From Dipteris shenzhenensis (taxonomy: Eukaryota; Polypodiophyta; Polypodiopsida; Gleicheniales), in assembly GCA_047967505.1 (NCBI GenBank), contig CM106538.1: a stretch of DNA of 64,000 nucleotides. One strand, 5' to 3'. Below the pieces are notes generated by a model. It did no database searches. It was not told the origin of the DNA and saw only the letters and a program-made list of their open reading frames with translations. Of the stretch, positions 44,214 to 54,479 are shown one piece after another; position 1 is the first letter of the stretch, and each line of letters opens with the position of its first letter. Both the position numbers and the translations under genes were made by a program.

Positions 44214-45540
44214 ATGATCGCGACAGAAAGCTCACAAAAAATAATTCCCCATTTTGGGGGAGGTAACATTAATTGGTCTAATTTTAAGGCTTTATTAGTT
44301 AGCACTCATTATACAAATAATAACATTAATTGGACTAGCTTTAAGGCTTTATTAGTTAGCACTCATTATACAAATAATAAACTAAGATGTCTTAGAAACA
44401 AGCATCGTAAGACTTCTATTCCTATTAGTCCTATTCATGACACATAAGTAATTTATGGTCTATATAGTAATATCCTTAATGTAGGACAAACCTATCGAAT
44501 GGCTTTTATTCTTTTTCAAAAACATGTTAGGGAAGCTAGAAAGTCAATAGCTTGATTGAGAATTCAAAAACCCTTATATGCAAAATTTGGTTTCGAATCT
44601 TTTCGTTGCTTTCCTATCGAGCATATAGAGGGCCATTTTAATAGTGCCAAGGATTTTTACAAGGTTTCTCGACCTCATGAATTTTTTTGGATGAGAACTT
44701 TACACACTTTCTTCCCAAGAGGTTTTAATTTGGAAGGAAAATCAACTCATTGTAAGAATAAAAGAACCTCTAAAAAAAACCCTATGATGTGGAGAACTCA
44801 TATCAAGCCCTTTAACATTCCTCTTTACCAACATAGTCATATACCTACCCATGTATGGAAACCTAAAGTGATGTTAGGGGATTGTCCTAGCTCTCCTACA
44901 ATCTCACATGTTGATTATGATTTGCGTCCTTCACTTTTACTTAGAATGTCTTTAAAAAGAAGTGAACTCATCTACCAAAACTTACGTCCCTGCCTTAGTT
45001 TCTTAAAACAATTTGATCTCAAAACACCATAATTTTTGCAAATCTCTAGGGTTTGTTTGCAATCCAAGTATCCTTTTTCTTTGTGCTGCTTGAAAGTTTC
45101 ATAAAACTCCAAAAAAGCCAAGATTTGTTGGAGTTGCTTGTGAGACTATGTTGATAGATGTCTCTAGGTGGCTAAGCTACTGCTTCTTCAAAGCCATGTT
45201 GCCTAGTGTCCATGAATTTTGGAGGGACTTATTAAAGGAGGCAGATGTTCCCTCACATTCAAGTTGGATTTTAAATCACTCTGTAGGAGTGATTCCTATT
45301 GTAAAATATTTTATTCCTCTTGAAGAATTTAAGAAAAAGAGTCTCTTATTTTCCTTTAAACCAATGATTTTACTACACTTTATACAAAGATCAAGCTTGA
45401 AGATCCGAAGTTTAGAATCAAAAAGCTAATGGCTAAAGTTTTTAAGGTGAGATATGACAAAGATAAATGCAAAGTGCTAAAAGTTGAGAAAAACATATTT
45501 ATGTTTTCTCTTGGCTATATTTTCTTTTAGATAATCTTTA
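44214..45540 (+). pseudogene. Penelope-like element fragment: GIY-YIG endonuclease upstream of RT
   Basis: In one plus frame (44214-45032, two stops) there is a GIY-YIG-type nuclease: VIYGLY, NVGQTYRMAFILFQKHVREA (the YVGQT..R..EH region), YAKFGFESFRCFPIEH and HEFFWMRTLHTFFPRGFNLE with the catalytic Glu region. About 115 codons later, in another frame, is the front of a Penelope-type RT: KFHKTPKKPRFVGVACETML (the KxHK..PR block), VSRWLSYCFFKAMLP, EADVPSHSSWILNHS. Back in the first frame is the motif DFTTLYTKIKLEDPKF. Coding then stops, so the catalytic YxDD part is missing. Penelope elements are target-primed retrotransposons. Most carry GIY-YIG at the C-terminus; an N-terminal position is known for the Naiad/Chlamys group. 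Confidence 0.65.
44264..44377 (+). repeat. 57-bp in-frame tandem duplication
   Basis: 44264-44320 and 44321-44377 are tandem copies (19 codons each). They encode NINWSNFKALLVSTHYTNN and NINWTSFKALLVSTHYTNN in the same frame as the nuclease. They differ at about three bases. Confidence 0.95.
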
Positions 45541-45559
45541 CATCACTCCATATTTTCCG

Positions 45560-46402
45560 TCTATCTCTATTTTTCGTCCTCCAAATTCTGTCCACCATTT
45601 CCATCACCACCACCAGCACTTTTTCTGTCAAACCCCCCTCCACCACCACTTTTTTCCTCACCCCCCCTTCCATCTCCATCTCCACCTCCCATCATCTTCC
45701 TCCCCACCCCCTCTACTTTCTCCGTCCATCCCCCATCTCCCCCATTCAAGGTAACCATCATTTTCCCCTTCACCATCTCTCTACCTCTCTCTAAACCCAT
45801 CTCCCCTTTCCCCCTCCACCTCCACCCCCCATCTCCTCCAACCCCTCCACCCCCCCATCTCCATCACCCTCCACTCTACCATCTCTCTACCTCTCTCTTC
45901 ACCCCATCTCCCCTTTTCCCCCTCCACCTCCACTTCCCATCTCCTCCACCACCCCCCATCTCCTCCACCCCCCATCTCCATCACCCTCCACTCCACCATC
46001 TCTCTACCTCTCACTATCCCCCACCCCCTCCACTCTACTATCTCTCTACCTCTCTCTATCCCCCACCTCCTCCACCCCCCATCTCCATCACCCTCCACTC
46101 CACTATCTCTCTACCTCTCTCTACACCCCATCTCCCCTTTTTCTCTTCCACCCCCCATGTCCTCCCTCCCCCATCTCCACCTCCACCCCCCATCTCCACC
46201 ATCTCTCTACATCTCTCTACACCCCATCTCACCTTTTCCTCCTCCACCCCCTCCACCTCCACCCCCCCTCCATCACCCCCTCCATTCCCCCCTCCACCCC
46301 CTTCACCCATCCCCTTCACCCCCCTCCACCCCCTCCACCCCCTCCACCCACCCCCTTCACCCCCTCCATTCCCCCCTCCACCCCCCCTCTCTCTCTCTTC
46401 TT

Positions 46403-46443
<41 letters not shown>

Positions 46444-46502
46444 CCCTCTTCTCTCTCTCTCTCTCTCTTCCCCCCTCCTCTCTTTCTCTCTCCTCTTTCC
46501 CC

Positions 46503-46560
<58 letters not shown>

Positions 46561-46640
46561 CCCCCTTCCCCTCTTCTCTCTCTCTCTCTCTCTCTCTTCA
46601 CCCCCTTTCTCTCTCTTTCCACCCCCCCTCTCCTTGCCAG
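45560..46640. repeat. Polypyrimidine/C-A minisatellite, nearly G-free
   Basis: An imperfect tandem array of phrases such as CCATCTCCATCACCCTCCACT and CCATCTCTCTACCTCTCTC, passing into (CT)n runs from 46390. From 45752 to 46635 the plus strand contains a single G (46159). It translates into meaningless Pro/Ser-rich or Gly/Glu/Arg-rich frames on the two strands. Confidence 0.95.
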
Positions 46641-46912
46641 CCGCTCCTTCCTAATCTATACTATGGGCCTAACACCCTTCTAAGTAAGGCTTATTAGCTA
46701 TCGCGGCGGTGCCCGCCAGCCCGGCCACCAGCCCTAGCCACCCAAGGATTATAGGCCCTCCATTAGCACTCCTCCCCCCGCCGTCCTTTCGCACCCCCCG
46801 CCTCCTGCATCTCCAAAAACCTCTCGCCCCCTCCTGTGTTTTTGAACCCCCCCACTCCATCTTTAGCCACCGCCCGCCAGCCTCCCCCCCCCCCTAAAAA
46901 AAAATGCACATT
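46641..46912. other. C-rich spacer before the gypsy element
   Basis: GC-rich with CCCCCC runs and an A9 stretch at 46895-46903. No gene is recognised. Confidence 0.5.
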
Positions 46913-48385
46913 TTAGCGATCCTCATGAAGATGCAATTGACATTGAGGATGGCATGACAGATTCTGATAGTGATAGTGATGGCTATAAATCAAGTCAACG
47001 CGACAGGAAATCTTTGAAGAAGGGAAGCGATTCCAACAAAGATCGCACCACCGAGGACAGAGTGGAAGCCATAGCCCTAAGAGTAAAAGGTGAAACGATG
47101 CAGGCCATCGAGCAAAAGCTGTGTGTCTGTCAGCCACCACAGTACCCACGGAGAGAAAATGTTTGGTGCCCACAGTGTATAGCCAACCATACAGCCAATG
47201 AATGTCCAATCTTAAGGAACAGACTAAACCGACCAGAAGTGGCTCAGCCCCCACACTTATGGTGCCCCATTTGCAATGCTGCAGGGCATGATGTAAATAC
47301 TTGTTTCTACAATACGAGGGTAGCACAATACCAACAGCCACCGCAAATCCCAGTGTATAGACAACCGAGACTGGCACCTAATGCACAAGTGCCACGTCTC
47401 AACCCACTCCCGGTGAGAACACAAGTGCCTCAACTAATGTGAGGAATCCCAATCCTCCGTAATATCCACGGGCTCCCAATCTTGCTCCAGTAGTTCCGGT
47501 GCAACAATTCCAACTTGAAGAGCTGGAACCTCACTATGAGTATGAAACAAAATACCCTATGTACTACATGGATGGTGTCGAAGGACTCATCCTAGTGTAT
47601 GCAAATCAAGTAAGACCCACACATATCGAACACCCATCAAGTGTTTTGGTTGTGGAGAAAACCACCGCATAGCAGAATGCCCACACAAGGGTAACCCCAT
47701 TACATTCCAACCTATGTGTAGGGAATGTGGAGTTGGGCATGCTTGCATGGATTGCCCACTAAGAACAAAGCCTCAACCAACCACGGAAGTAAAACATGAT
47801 GTACCCCTGGGGATGATAAGTGTGGAAGATCACAATGTGGCAACACGAAGTGTGGCATCACAGCTAGTCTTGATCATGACAAGACAACAGAAAGAAGCGG
47901 CATGGTAAAACTCCTTTTCGATCCAAAAGCAAAGAGCCCTCTGGCAAAACAAGCCATGCCAATCCCACAAACACACTGAGACCATGCCTAGAACGTCCAC
48001 GGAAAGTGCCACCCAAGGAGCCAAGGAAGCATACCCCAATGCTGAAACTGAAAAGACATGCTACCAAGCCTTGAAGCAATGGGTTCAACAAGAACAAGAA
48101 AATTTTGAGGCAGACAGGATGGCAGCAGCAGAGATCAGAGCACCATCAAGACCCAGCATTGACACGGTGATTGATCCCAACTATTTCCAACAAGTAATAG
48201 AGAAACATGCAAAACATCCCCAATTGGATGGCACCGCACTAGCAAGCTTGATAAGTTGCCACGTCACAATGCCAATTGGGACCTTACTAAGAAATTGCCC
48301 TACAATGTGGGAGAGTTTCAAGGGATGGATTGAATCTTCACAATACTTCCCCCCACCTGAAGAAGAGGAAAAGGTAATTCAGTAA
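46913..48385 (+). pseudogene. Gypsy gag with four zinc knuckles
   Basis: After an Asp/Ser-rich segment and a helix (MQAIEQKLCVC), four Cys-His motifs are spread over about 220 codons in two frames: CPQCIANHTANEC (CX2CX3HX4C), CPICNAAGHDVNTC (CX2CX4HX4C), CFGCGENHRIAEC and CRECGVGHACMDC. Knuckles bind element RNA. A further Gag-like tail (48-48.38 kb) includes EKHAKHPQLDGTALASLI. Frame breaks occur at 47443 and near 47640 and 47908. The spacing of short loops (X3 rather than X4) is itself unusual. Confidence 0.82.
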
Positions 48386-48439
48386 AATTTGGTGCTCGGG
48401 ATGACATTAAAAATGTAACCATCCCGCTGAAGCATAAAG

Positions 48440-49500
48440 CCTATGGTCAATACCCGCCAATAGTGGATGGTGGTAAACATTCTGGCAAGAGAGATATATG
48501 AAGAATGGGGCCTACCTTCAATGCAGGGGGCCACATTTAACATCTGCCTAGCTAACCACACGAAAATGAAGCCATTGGGTATCGTTGACAATGTGTCAAC
48601 AAAAATTGCTGGAGTAAGATTCACGCTCCAGTTTACTATCTTGGATCTTCCCAAGGGTGCCATAGCATACCAGATATTGTTGGGAAGACCATGGCTTCGA
48701 GAAGCGTCGGTACTCCATGGCACCAATAGGATCACTATCCAAAATAGAGAAACCACTGTCAAGGTAAATCTGGGAATAGGGGAAATCAGACCCACTATTC
48801 CTAGAAATGTTGAAGACACTTCTTCCACTATAGCCACCAGTCACATCCCCTGTACCTACCAATGCACTAAAGCCCATAGAAGGGGATACACAAAGTGACA
48901 TCAACAATTGGATACATACGGCTACAATAGACAATTGTAAATCAACACATCTAATGTTGCTAGATGTGGATGCCCAAATGATACAACTAGAAGCACCAAT
49001 TTGGGACGATGAATAAGAAGTAGTGGAAATGCTAGTCTTCATGATAGGCATCGAATGGGACAGTGACCCTGAAGAGTCCATAATAGAAGGCTACGGTGCC
49101 GACATAGAGTGGGATATGGAAACAGAAGATGATAATGCAACCTTGGAAGGCCAAGTATTTGACAATGACTTGGCAATACTATAGGCACTCATGGCCATAG
49201 AATACCCCAAGATTGACCCTCTAGCACTTTCTAATAGCAACCGCTCCAGGAAAAAGAAGGAGGGTGTACAGTGCCAAAAGGCCAAGATAGAGCATTTCAA
49301 TGAATTCGAAAGAATGTAGACCAGAGTGGTAGAATTGTACTTGACTAAGCCCACAAAAGCACCTGAGTCTCCAAATTTTAAATGGGATCCTAAAGGGCTT
49401 AAAGGTGTTTGTATGGCCGAAGAACCACTCCTTGGGAGTGCGACTCCTATTGAAAATCCATCACTAGTCTCACAAAGCAAAAAGCTTAGAAAGTTCAAAC
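48440..49500 (+). pseudogene. Gypsy aspartic protease and linker
   Basis: The protease reads IVDGG, then after a 1-nt shift VNILAREIYEEWGLPSMQ, FNICLANHTKMKPLGIVDN and GVRFTLQFTILDLPKGAIA, with IAYQILLGRPWLREA near the end (the ILGRPWL block). DGG instead of DSG is common in this branch of plant gypsy elements. The linker to RT is acidic and broken (49020, 49190, 49320). Confidence 0.85.
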
Positions 49501-49539
49501 CCAAGTAACATAAAAGAAGAACAAGGGAACACATGTGAA

Positions 49540-50531
49540 TTGGACCAAATATCTTCTAGTGGAGCTAGCAGCCAAGCAAGCACCTCAAAGTGCCATGAAG
49601 GCCTAAGGGAAGTTCTCGATTACTTAAAAAACTACACTAGAGGAGAAGCAACAATAGCAATGCCAGGCCAGTCAGGGAATCAGAGCTCAAAGAAACAGAG
49701 AATATTGAGGATACCCCAGTTTATGAAGGACCAGCCAAGACAAGGAAACTAAATCTTGCCTTGGATGGTGAAGAAGAAAAGCCTGTGTATATCGGTGAAC
49801 AGCTCACTCTAGAAGAAGAAAAAGAATTGAAAGCATTGCTAAGGGAATATAGAGATTGCATGGCTTGGTCCTACAAAGAAATGAAAGGGATTTCCCTAGA
49901 AGTTGCAGTACATACCATACCAATAAGGGAAGGATCCAAAACAAAGGTATGTGGACCTTACAAGACAAATCCCAAGTATGGCACCCATGTCTATGAAGAA
50001 CTAGAAAAATTACTGGAGGCTGGTTTCATTTATGAGATCGAGCATACTGATTGGCTGTCACCAATTGTGATTGTTCTTAAGAAAAACAAGAAGCTCAGAA
50101 TATGTGTGAATCTCAAGAACATCAATGCAGCAACAATCAGAGATCATTATCCCCTACCATTGACTGAAACAAATTTAGAAAGGGTAGCGGGGTTTGATGT
50201 GTATAACTTCTTGGATAGGTTTAGCGGGTACAACCAAGTACAAATTGCACCTCAAGATCAGGCAAAGACAATGTTTGTCACAGAATGGGGCATTTTTGCA
50301 TACAGAGTCATGCCATTCGACTTATGCAATGCCCCATCTACTTTTCAAAGGGTAATGTACAACACCTTTAAAGAATCTCTCAACAAGTTCCTACAAGTCT
50401 TCCTTGACGACTTGTGCGTACACTCAGGAAAAAAGGATCACTTGAAATGCCTTGAAGAAGTGCTTAAAAAATGCAGGGAGTATGGAATCTCTTTGAATCC
50501 TCTAAAATGCCAATTCTTGGTCACACACTAA
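49540..50531 (+). pseudogene. Gypsy reverse transcriptase
   Basis: A 256-codon frame from 49761 spans the RT: DWLSPIVIVLKKNKKLRIC, NLKNINAATIRDHYPLP, YNFLDRFSGYNQVQIAPQ (catalytic Asp), MPFDLCNAPSTFQRVM and the active site QVFLDDLCVHS. A stop (TAA at 50529) ends it where the sister copy reads through, and the frame then continues as AVLGHIVSRHG. The core is therefore close to intact. Confidence 0.94.
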
Positions 50532-50537
50532 GCAGTC

Positions 50538-51185
50538 TTGGGACACATAGTCTCTCGACATGGGATTGCAAAAGCTGACATGGACAAAATAAAGATCATC
50601 ATGGAACTTCCCCCCTCACTAAATGCCAAGGGAATTCAAGTCTTCATGGGACATGTCGTATACTATAGAAGATTCATATTGAGGTATGCCATGATTGCAA
50701 GGCCCCTATATAAGCTCCTAGTCAACTTCATCTGGATAGACAAATGTGAACAAGCATTCAAAACCCTCAAGTGGAGATTGATCACAGTCCCAGTTCTAAT
50801 GGCACCAAATTGGGACATAGATTTTCATGTACATACTGATGGTTCCAATTATGCAGTAGGGAGTGTGTTATGTCAACTTGGCAAACACAACAAAGACTAC
50901 CCAATATACTTTGCAAAAGCAGACAGCTAAATGATGCGGAGGTGAATTACACCACAACAGAAAGAGAAGCCTTGGCAATGATCTACAACGTGAAGAAATT
51001 TTGACACTATCTATTGGCTACTGACTTTATCTTCTACACAGATCATCAAGCCTTATTATATCTTGTGAATCAGCCATGTACCACAGGCCGGATCACTCGA
51101 TGGCTTCTACTACCTACAAGAATTCAATTTCAAAATCGTTGCAAGAAAAGGAGCTCAACATTTCATTGCCGATCACATGTCATGA
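50538..51185 (+). pseudogene. Gypsy RNase H
   Basis: Connection domain (MELPPSLNAKGIQVFMGHVV, YYRRFILRYAMIARPLYKLL) then RNase H: FHVHTDGSNYAVGSVLCQLG (Asp), TTTEREALAMIYNVKKF (Glu), FIFYTDHQALLYLVNQ (Asp) and QHFIADHMS. Shifts near 50925 and 51110 and a stop near 51002 break it. Confidence 0.9.
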
Positions 51186-52530
51186 TTGAGGACAAGAGAA
51201 GAGCTGGATGGAATAGAAGATGACCTACCAGATGTCGCATTATTTCAAACAGATGTTGTGCCTGATTGGTGTGCATACATCATTGGGTACTTAATGGTAG
51301 GAAGACCACCTCCTGAAATGAAAGCAATGGATGCTAGGAAACTAATTCTAAAATCTACACCCTATCAACTCATTGCAGGACAACTATATAAGATGGGCAA
51401 GGACTAGGTTTTAAGGAGATGTGTGATGCCACATGAGATCATGCTAATCCTCATTGAAGCACATGAAGGCATTGCAAGTGGAAAATTCCAAGGGGAAGCA
51501 ATAGCAAAAAAAGTCCTGGCAGGATACTGGTGGCCAACACTTTGGTCATATGTTTATGAATATGTCAAAAGCTGTGATGTATGCCAACAAACTTCTAAAC
51601 CACAACACAAAGACTTCAATCCCCTAACAACAGTCATTGCACATAAACCCTTTGAAAAATGGGGGATTGATTTTGTGGGTCCCATCCATCCAAGCAGCAA
51701 AAGGAACACAGGCACGCTACATCATAGTGGCCACTGATTACTTTAGTAAGTGGGCTGAAGCTAAAGCCATCAGAAAGGCAGATGCTAGGAGCACAGCAAG
51801 GTTCTTATACGAGAATGTGATCACCCAATTTGGATGTCCCATTGAAGGTCATCCAAGAACTCTTGTCTGGCTTTATGGTGATTTGTAGAAAGAGCACACC
51901 TTGCTACCCCTAAGGAAATGGACAAGCCGAATCCACCAACAAAATTCTATGTATTATCCTCACCAAGGTAGTAGAACGAAAGCGTTCTGATTGGGCAGAG
52001 AAATTAAATGCAGCCTAATGGGCATATACAAGGTTAGTACAGGAAATACACCTTTTCAATTGGTGTACCACCTTGAAGCTGTGGTCCCATTGGAATTTGT
52101 AATACCTAGTCTATGCATAGCAGTACAAGAACGTATGGGAGATCATGCATCATTGAAAGAAAGACTCTACCAATTAGAGAAGCATACAGAGACCAGATTA
52201 GTTGCCTACCATGCCATGACAATAGAAAAATGAAGAAGGAAGGCATGGTTTGATAGAAACCTCAAAGACAAAGACAAAGACATCAAGGAAGGTGACCCGG
52301 TTCTGCTGTACAATACCAAAGTCCATAAGGGCAAGCTCAAATTTCTAGGTCAAGGACCTTATAGAGTTAAAAAAATGAATCCCATCGGAGCTGTGCTGCT
52401 AGAAACACTGGATGGAGTCCAGTTCACAACAATAATAAACAGGAGCCGACTAAAGTGCTACTACATCAACATGCAAGCCATCCCTAACAATATTGAAGAT
52501 TTGGGGGTCCCAAGTCTTCCATAGTTAGGA
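51186..52530 (+). pseudogene. Gypsy integrase and pol C-terminus
   Basis: HHCC domain: MPHEIMLILIEAHEGIASGK, then GYWWPTLWSYVYEYVKSCDV with CQQ. Core: FEKWGIDFVGPIHPSSK (Asp), a frameshift at about 51690, then ATDYFSKWAEAKAIRKADAR and ITQFGCPIE. The second Asp and the Glu region (51880-51990) is badly decayed. The C-terminus reads GQGPYRVKKMNPIGAVLLET and RLKCYYIN (52330-52490), identical in layout to the pol ends at 18.0 kb and 54.5 kb. Confidence 0.9.
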
Positions 52531-52890
52531 CTAGATTGTATCACGAGCACTCACTAGCATATGTATGCCTTCGCACATATAGGTAGTTTCAATCGATTTC
52601 AACCTAGGGCTCAGAGGTGATGACTAAGTCCTAGCTACCCTATGATTCCCTTAGCAAATTAAGCATATAGGAGGAATGCCCACCTCGCTAGTCATGCATA
52701 GCATACCCACACATTTCGAGCACCACGAATAAATTGCACATATGATAGCCCCAAGAGATACTTGTTTTGATCCACACACACAGCACCCTCATCACAAAAA
52801 GAGTAAAATGCATTAGCCACTCACAAAAGAAACATGCATTCTTAGCACATGGCACTATATTGGCACTGTCAAACTGGGACCTGATTCATG
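52531..52890 (+). other. Conserved non-coding spacer after pol
   Basis: Starts with GATTGTATCACGAGCACTCAC, which also follows pol at 18.23 kb (plus) and at 54.40 kb (minus). It is therefore an element part, perhaps a subgenomic or splice region for the downstream ORF. Confidence 0.6.
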
Positions 52891-52891
52891 T

Positions 52892-53510
52892 GTGCAATGC
52901 CATGGTGAAGACAGTCCAATAAGATGGGAAAAAGTCCTACAACGCCATTGGCAAAGTGACACCATGCCAAATGGCCCAAGCCTCAACCTCAACAACCCTC
53001 ATATCACCAACCTAAAGAAGGACATGGTCCATAATCACCAACCTAGAGGTCAGCATCAAAACGACCACGGCTAGTGGTTCTGGACAATGATACTAATGAG
53101 CAAATAAATGCAACATGCCAAGAAGAAATGCCACAGAACCAAGGGATACTAGAGGCAGGAGAAATTGAGCCAGAGCAATTGACTATGCAGGATGCAGTTG
53201 CAAAACACCTTGAGGACCAGACCAACAAAGAGCTAGCAACAGATGGAACAATACAACTTGTATGGTCATGAGTCTCAACGTTTGCCATGTCACCCAATGC
53301 TTACAACTTCTTGCAGTCAAAGGGACTAGGTAGTCTTTTTGTGAAGCTAAAATCCTTCTCACCAACACCTGCTATGACAGAATACATTTGTCAATTCATA
53401 ACATCATATAAAAGTAGAGAGTTGGAGAAAGATAAGTATGGCACAGTAACATATAAAGAAAAGCCCTTATAGATCTACCTCAGTAGATCCACTATGTAGG
53501 AGGCTTTCTC
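52892..53510 (+). pseudogene. Post-pol ORF of unknown function, plus-strand copy
   Basis: Two joined plus frames (53074-53271 and 53287-53472, with one stop between) encode an acidic region (MQDAVAKHLEDQTNKELATD) and a compact domain: NAYNFLQSKGLGSLFVKLKS, PAMTEYICQFITSYKSRELE, KYGTVTYK. The sister copy at 53571-53940 has a clear homologue (FLEQRGLGSLYESLKS, MTMYIRDFLHSYHSG, KCGTITV). It sits where some gypsy lineages have env-like or additional ORFs. No signal peptide or membrane segment is visible. Function unknown. Confidence 0.7.
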
Positions 53511-53570
53511 ATTTCCAAAGGCACAAGAAGAATATCCAAAGAAACATTTGGATGCAAGATTCTCTGAAAT

Positions 53571-53940
53571 TCAGTATTTATTCCCACCTAACACAAAGTC
53601 ACAAAGCGGGGAAATATGCCATGATATGATTCTGAACCCTACAGTGATGGTGCCGCACTTGCCATCCTGTGCATTGCCGGAGTGGTAAGAATGGAGAAAG
53701 TCCCTAATGTACATGGTCATTATAGGACTATCCTCCAAGGATTTTAGGCTCTCATACAAACTGCCCAGACCCCTTTGCTCTAAGAAAGATGTTGTTGCAT
53801 TGGAAAGAGCATAAGCCGATGTAGGTGGCCACACAAGTTCCAATGACTGGGCCCCGTCAATGGCGGTGTAGGCTAGTGGTGACATTTGTTCTTCTTGGGT
53901 TTCCATGTCATGCCCAGAATCCTCCTCAGAGCTATCGCTT
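53571..53940 (-). pseudogene. Post-pol ORF of unknown function, minus-strand copy
   Basis: A 111-codon frame (53571-53906, ATG start METQEEQMSPLAYTAIDGAQ) homologous to the plus-strand post-pol ORF over about 60 residues with conserved Gly-Leu-Gly-Ser-Leu, Tyr-Ile and Gly-Thr-(V/I)-Thr positions. Both ORFs appear to lose similarity just after GT(V/I)T, next to the junction of the two elements. The upstream part continues in minus frames towards 54120. Confidence 0.7.
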
Positions 53941-54479
53941 TAAACCACAAATGCCTGTGGTCATCGTAGTTGAGAGGAGACAATTGTCTGTGAACTTTAG
54001 AGGGGATCTCGTAGTTGAGGCAGTGGGCTCTTTCTACGCATCCTCTTTAGTGGCGGCATTGTTTCTGAACCTACATCCATGTGCATATGGTGTACCATTG
54101 ATCATTAGATTAGTTGGCATGTAGGTATGACATGTGTGTATGTTTGTGAGAGATCCTATTTTTACACATGCTTTGAGAGTGTGGAATGAAAGTGTGTGGC
54201 ACAATTATTCATCCAATCGACTATGTGTCTAAGTGAAAGCGTGTGAGTGCACGTGACCTAGGAGCTAGGTAGGGACTAACTATATGCTTTTTTTTTGTTG
54301 CTAGGATTTCATAGGGCAGCTAGAAATTACTTTTGAGCCCTAGGTTAAAATCGATCGATGCTACCTATATGTACGAAGATGTACATATGCAAGTGAGTGC
54401 TCGTGATACAATCTAATCCTAACAAAGGAAGACTTGGGTTTCCCGAATCTTCATTTTTGTCGGGGATGGCTTGTGTGTT

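Larger units (their letters stand above)
46913..53560 (+). mobile_element. Ty3/gypsy element, plus-strand copy, 5'-truncated
   Basis: Gag (from the middle), protease, RT, RNase H, integrase and a post-pol ORF lie in order on the plus strand. The 5' LTR and N-terminal gag present in the relative at 54-61 kb are missing, cut near 46905 beside the minisatellite. There is no chromodomain, so it belongs to the non-chromoviral gypsy lineages. No LTR was identified. The right edge lies against the opposite-facing copy. Confidence 0.9.

Noticed and set aside
45567-46654. Gly/Glu/Arg-rich and Pro/Ser-rich long frames up to 188 codons
   Set aside because: They arise from the G-free pyrimidine array; no start context, no domain and both strands open equally.
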